Below, one piece after another: positions 61,441 through 64,000 of a DNA stretch of 64,000 bases. The notes under the pieces are model-generated. The model saw only the letters and a program-made list of their open reading frames with translations. It did no database searches and was not told the origin of the DNA. The first letter of the stretch is position 1; the number at the start of each line of letters is the position of its first letter. The DNA is from Hymenobacter sp. YC55 (GTDB taxonomy: Bacteria; Bacteroidota; Bacteroidia; Cytophagales; Hymenobacteraceae), in contig NZ_JARNTX010000001.1 of NCBI RefSeq assembly GCF_029433095.1, forward strand, positions 310,001 to 374,000. Direction: 5' to 3'. A program made the translations under genes and the position numbers.

Positions 61441-62820
61441 ATGGTTTCTGAATCCAAGCGGCTAACCAGCCTGAGTATGTTTTCTCTGGTGGCGCTTGTG
61501 GCCCTAACCCTGGTGTCTGCCTTTGTAGACTTGCCTCACCCCGCCGCGGCCCCGGGGTCTTTCAATGCCGCTGACGTGGCTTGGATGCTTACCGCCACTG
61601 CCTTTGTGCTGATTATGACGCCGGGCTTGTCGTTCTTCTACGGGGGCATGGTCCGACCGAAGAACGTTATCAGCACCATGCTCCAAAGCTTCGTTGCCTT
61701 GGGCGTGATATCTATTGTGTTTTACTTCGTGGGCTTTTCGCTGAGCTACGGCGACTCCTGGCACGGCGTTATCGGCAACCCGCTCACGTTTGTTATGTTG
61801 CGCAACGTGGGTACCGCCACGCATCCGCTGTTGTCGCCTACTATTCCGTTTATTCTCTTTTTTGCTTTTCAGCTCAAGTTTGCCATCATCACGCCGGCTC
61901 TTATTACTGGTTCGTTTGCCGAGCGGGTGCGCTTTAAAGGCTATCTGGTCTTTATGGTGCTCTTCTGCCTGTTCATCTACTGCCCGCTGGCCCACTGGAC
62001 TTGGCACCCGGAAGGCTTCCTGCGGAAATGGGGCGTGCTTGACTTTGCCGGCGGTACGGTGGTGCACATTTCGGCTGGTATTGCTGCTCTGGCGGGCGCT
62101 ACCGTGCTGGGCCGCCGCGCCACGCACCTTACCAACACGGTGTTCTCTACCCCCAACGTGCCGTATGTGCTATTAGGTACGGGTTTGCTGTGGTTCGGCT
62201 GGTTTGGCTTCAACGCGGGTTCAGCCCTCGGAGCTAATGAGCTAGCGGTAACTGCTTTCGTGAATACTAACTTGGCTTCGGCTGCCGCTCTGGTAGCCTG
62301 GATGCTGGCCGATGTGGTGCGGGGTGGTAAGCCTTCGGCCATGGGCGCTTGCATTGGGGCGGTAGTTGGGTTGGTGGCCATTACACCCGCCGCTGGCTAC
62401 GTAACCTACGGCCAAAGCTTGCTCATTGGGGTAGTAGGCTCGCTAATCAGCAACGTGGCGGTGCACTGGCAGAATAGCCGCACCACCATCGACGACACGC
62501 TGGACGTGTTTCCCTGCCACGGCTTAGGCGGTATTGTGGGCATGCTGCTCACCGGCGTTTTTGCCGACAAAGTAGGCTTGGTACACGGCACGGCCACGGT
62601 GTTTGGCTACCACGTGCTAGGACTGGTGATTGTGGTGGCGTATTCCTTTGTGGGCTCTTGGATCTTGCTTAAGCTGACAGACCGTTTCTTTGGCCTGCGG
62701 GTGAAGCTACAAGAAGAAGCCCTTGGCCTCGACCTGAGCCAGCACGAGGAGTCGACCTATCACGTAGACGAAGATTTTGAGCGCACCTACCGCAAGGAAG
62801 TAGCGAAGGAGAGCGTGTAG
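61441..62820 (+). CDS. amtB: Ammonium transporter, Amt family
   Basis: Inner-membrane channel for ammonium/ammonia, 459 residues, eleven helices after a signal-like first segment. The recruitment site Asp201 and first pore His209 lie in LDFAGGTVVHISAGI; the second pore His360 is in FPCHGLGGIVGML. FFYGGMVRPKNVISTM and NAGSALGANELA are family marks. The C-terminal tail of about 45 residues is cytosolic and would bind a P-II protein. No glnK/glnB gene follows within the window, although the pair is usual. A terminator is found at 62883. Confidence 0.94.
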   Translation: MVSESKRLTSLSMFSLVALVALTLVSAFVDLPHPAAAPGSFNAADVAWMLTATAFVLIMTPGLSFFYGGMVRPKNVISTMLQSFVALGVISIVFYFVGFSLSYGDSWHGVIGNPLTFVMLRNVGTATHPLLSPTIPFILFFAFQLKFAIITPALITGSFAERVRFKGYLVFMVLFCLFIYCPLAHWTWHPEGFLRKWGVLDFAGGTVVHISAGIAALAGATVLGRRATHLTNTVFSTPNVPYVLLGTGLLWFGWFGFNAGSALGANELAVTAFVNTNLASAAALVAWMLADVVRGGKPSAMGACIGAVVGLVAITPAAGYVTYGQSLLIGVVGSLISNVAVHWQNSRTTIDDTLDVFPCHGLGGIVGMLLTGVFADKVGLVHGTATVFGYHVLGLVIVVAYSFVGSWILLKLTDRFFGLRVKLQEEALGLDLSQHEESTYHVDEDFERTYRKEVAKESV

Positions 62821-63214
62821 TACACTTGCGCGCTAGCTTCCGTCAACCGGAACAGCAACCAAGTGAGTAGGGGAGGGAATACGAAAGCCGTCGGAGGGGG
62901 GATCTGACGGCTTTCTTCTTTCTATACTCTAGCCCATGAATAGTAGAGTTAGGCCTTGTGCCTCTCAGCCCGTAGTGCTCTAATCATTTCAGCTTGCTGA
63001 AATGCCCCGCGTGTGCTGACACCGAAAGGATGTGGAAATGTGACTACTCGCGTCTCATCCTTGAACGGCAACAACACAGTCTGAACGGCCTCAACAACGA
63101 CGAGACGCCAGGTAATCACACATATCTACACCCAGTTAAGGACGCAGGTAAGAGAGTCTCGCAACGTCTGCTCGGTTCAGGCAAGTGCCAAGGCTACTTC
63201 GTTCTACAACGTTT
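62821..63214. other. Intergenic region between amtB and the TPR gene
   Basis: 394 bases between two convergent genes. The amtB terminator and a 20-base palindrome (CATTTCAGC-TT-GCTGAAATG, 62985-63004) lie here. A 74-codon open frame from 62994 has no family support and overlaps the end of the TPR gene. Confidence 0.5.
62883..62919 (+). terminator. Terminator after amtB
   Basis: GAAAGCCGTC pairs exactly with GACGGCTTTC around a 13-base loop, followed by TTCTTTCT. Confidence 0.8.
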
Positions 63215-64000
63215 CTAGCTCAGAGCAGTGCCCCACATAAACAGCAGCCAGATAATAATCATGACACCCATGACCCCATTGTGAAGCTCGCCTTCGATGC
63301 TGAAAGCCTGCAAAACTGCTCCAGAAACACCCAATACCAATAACGCGGCTGTTGCGCCCACTGCCCAGCGGCGCGTGCGTTCGGCTACATTAGGGCGTAA
63401 GGCTACCATCAGCGGAAAAAGGGACATTAGTAAGCTGCTGCCGAGCACGCCCGTCCAGGCAAAATTGGTGAGTGCCGCTGTGACGAGCAAAGCCGCGCCT
63501 GCCCCGGCAGTGCTCATAAATGCCAGGGCCTGTCGGCGTTGCGCGTCGGAAAGTGCATGGCGACCGTAAGAGTTGAGTTGCAGTAAGCCATTGAAAATAG
63601 GGTCGGCAAACCAACTCATAAACACCAGCGGCAAGTACAGCGGCAGCAACAGCGGCACAAACCTGACCAGCACGTAGATGCCAATAAACATCATGCGGCG
63701 CGTACCGTCGCTCAGCCCTTGGGTCCAGACGCTGAAACGCAGAAAGGCGCGGTAAATCCAGTAGCGTGCTTTCAGAGCCTCAACTAGGCCTTCGCGGGCG
63801 TACTCGGAAGTGGGGCGTAGCCGCAGGGCGTCGCGGAAATGGTCGAGGGCGAGGCGGTGCTGACCGGCTTCGAGGGCTACCCAACCGGCATCGGCGTGGG
63901 TGCCGGCATCGTCGGGGTTGTAGTGCAGGGCTTGCTGCAGCGAACTGGCCGCATCGGTGGGGCGGCCAAGGCGGGCCAGGCAACGGGCCCGCAAGCTAAG
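63215..64000 (-). CDS. TPR-containing membrane protein, N-terminus missing at window edge
   Basis: The frame runs off the right edge at 64000, so only the last 261 or so residues are seen and the true start lies outside. The first 75 visible residues are TPR units (LGRPTDAASSLQQALHYNPD and AGQHRLALDHFRDALRLRPT). Then come about five transmembrane helices with short loops, including a conserved-looking amphipathic YWIYRAFLRFSVWTQGLSDG and the last helix VMGVMIIIWLLFMWG. No catalytic motif is visible. The architecture suggests a scaffold in the membrane; function unknown. Confidence 0.7.
   Translation of the reverse strand, partial: LSLRARCLARLGRPTDAASSLQQALHYNPDDAGTHADAGWVALEAGQHRLALDHFRDALRLRPTSEYAREGLVEALKARYWIYRAFLRFSVWTQGLSDGTRRMMFIGIYVLVRFVPLLLPLYLPLVFMSWFADPIFNGLLQLNSYGRHALSDAQRRQALAFMSTAGAGAALLVTAALTNFAWTGVLGSSLLMSLFPLMVALRPNVAERTRRWAVGATAALLVLGVSGAVLQAFSIEGELHNGVMGVMIIIWLLFMWGTALS

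Noticed and set aside
62994..63218. 74-codon open frame between amtB and the TPR gene
   Set aside because: No recognisable domain, Cys/His-rich start of random look, and it overlaps the end of the convergent gene; likely chance.

Overview
The window looks like chromosomal DNA from an aerobic, pigmented-type Bacteroidetes, most probably a Hymenobacter-like member of the Cytophagales. This is inferred from four things: the fairly high G+C with dense short palindromic intergenic repeats; a secreted protease ending in a type IX secretion (T9SS) sorting domain; the near absence of purine-rich ribosome binding sites; and the family mix (two tripartite RND pumps, DUF2339, a bacterial alpha-2-macroglobulin, Uma2, glycine-zipper proteins). 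No rRNA, tRNA, CRISPR array, prophage or intact insertion sequence was seen.

Layout. 0-7 kb: the tail of a DUF4130/TIGR03915 DNA-metabolism protein, a strong terminator, and a three-gene RND efflux operon (permease, adaptor, outer-membrane channel). 7-16.7 kb: dTDP-4-dehydrorhamnose reductase, an MFS exporter, a DUF416 protein, a divergent AraC regulator/acetaldehyde-type dehydrogenase pair followed by a DUF779 protein, and several small secreted or cytosolic proteins plus an esterase-like hydrolase. 16.8-21.3 kb: a two-gene unit of a SWIM zinc-finger protein and a 1033-residue DUF6493-like protein. 21.8-27.7 kb: a second RND efflux operon on the minus strand (TolC-like, adaptor, AcrB-like). 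28.4-34.7 kb: a visibly AT-richer surface-polysaccharide segment (GT2 glycosyltransferase, hexapeptide acetyltransferase, Wzx-like flippase, two GT-B glycosyltransferases) with unusually long non-coding gaps. 34.8-48.4 kb: a cell-envelope/proteolysis region with PBP1C, a subtilisin-like T9SS protease with SLH-like repeats, a STAS/SEC14 protein, a tandem chagasin-type (I42) protease inhibitor, a small membrane BamE-like protein and an 1849-residue alpha-2-macroglobulin lipoprotein with an intact thioester motif. 48.5-54.1 kb: a hypothetical protein, a MITE-like repeat, a Uma2 nuclease-fold protein, an RBBP9-type hydrolase, proB-proA and an M28 peptidase lipoprotein. 54.1-64 kb: a giant DUF2339 membrane protein, a LysR regulator with threonine synthase, an ammonium transporter, and a TPR membrane protein cut by the window edge.

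How genes work together. The two RND operons each encode a complete envelope-spanning exporter. The AraC-ALDH-DUF779 neighbourhood fits aldehyde detoxification or alcohol catabolism. proB and proA give the first two steps of proline synthesis. PBP1C and alpha-2-macroglobulin form a known functional pair in envelope defence; here they bracket a secreted protease and a second, unrelated type of protease inhibitor, making this the most interesting gene neighbourhood. The second feature worth pursuing is the set of intergenic inverted-repeat elements of at least three families, two copies of which bracket proA and share an exact 44-base inverted match.
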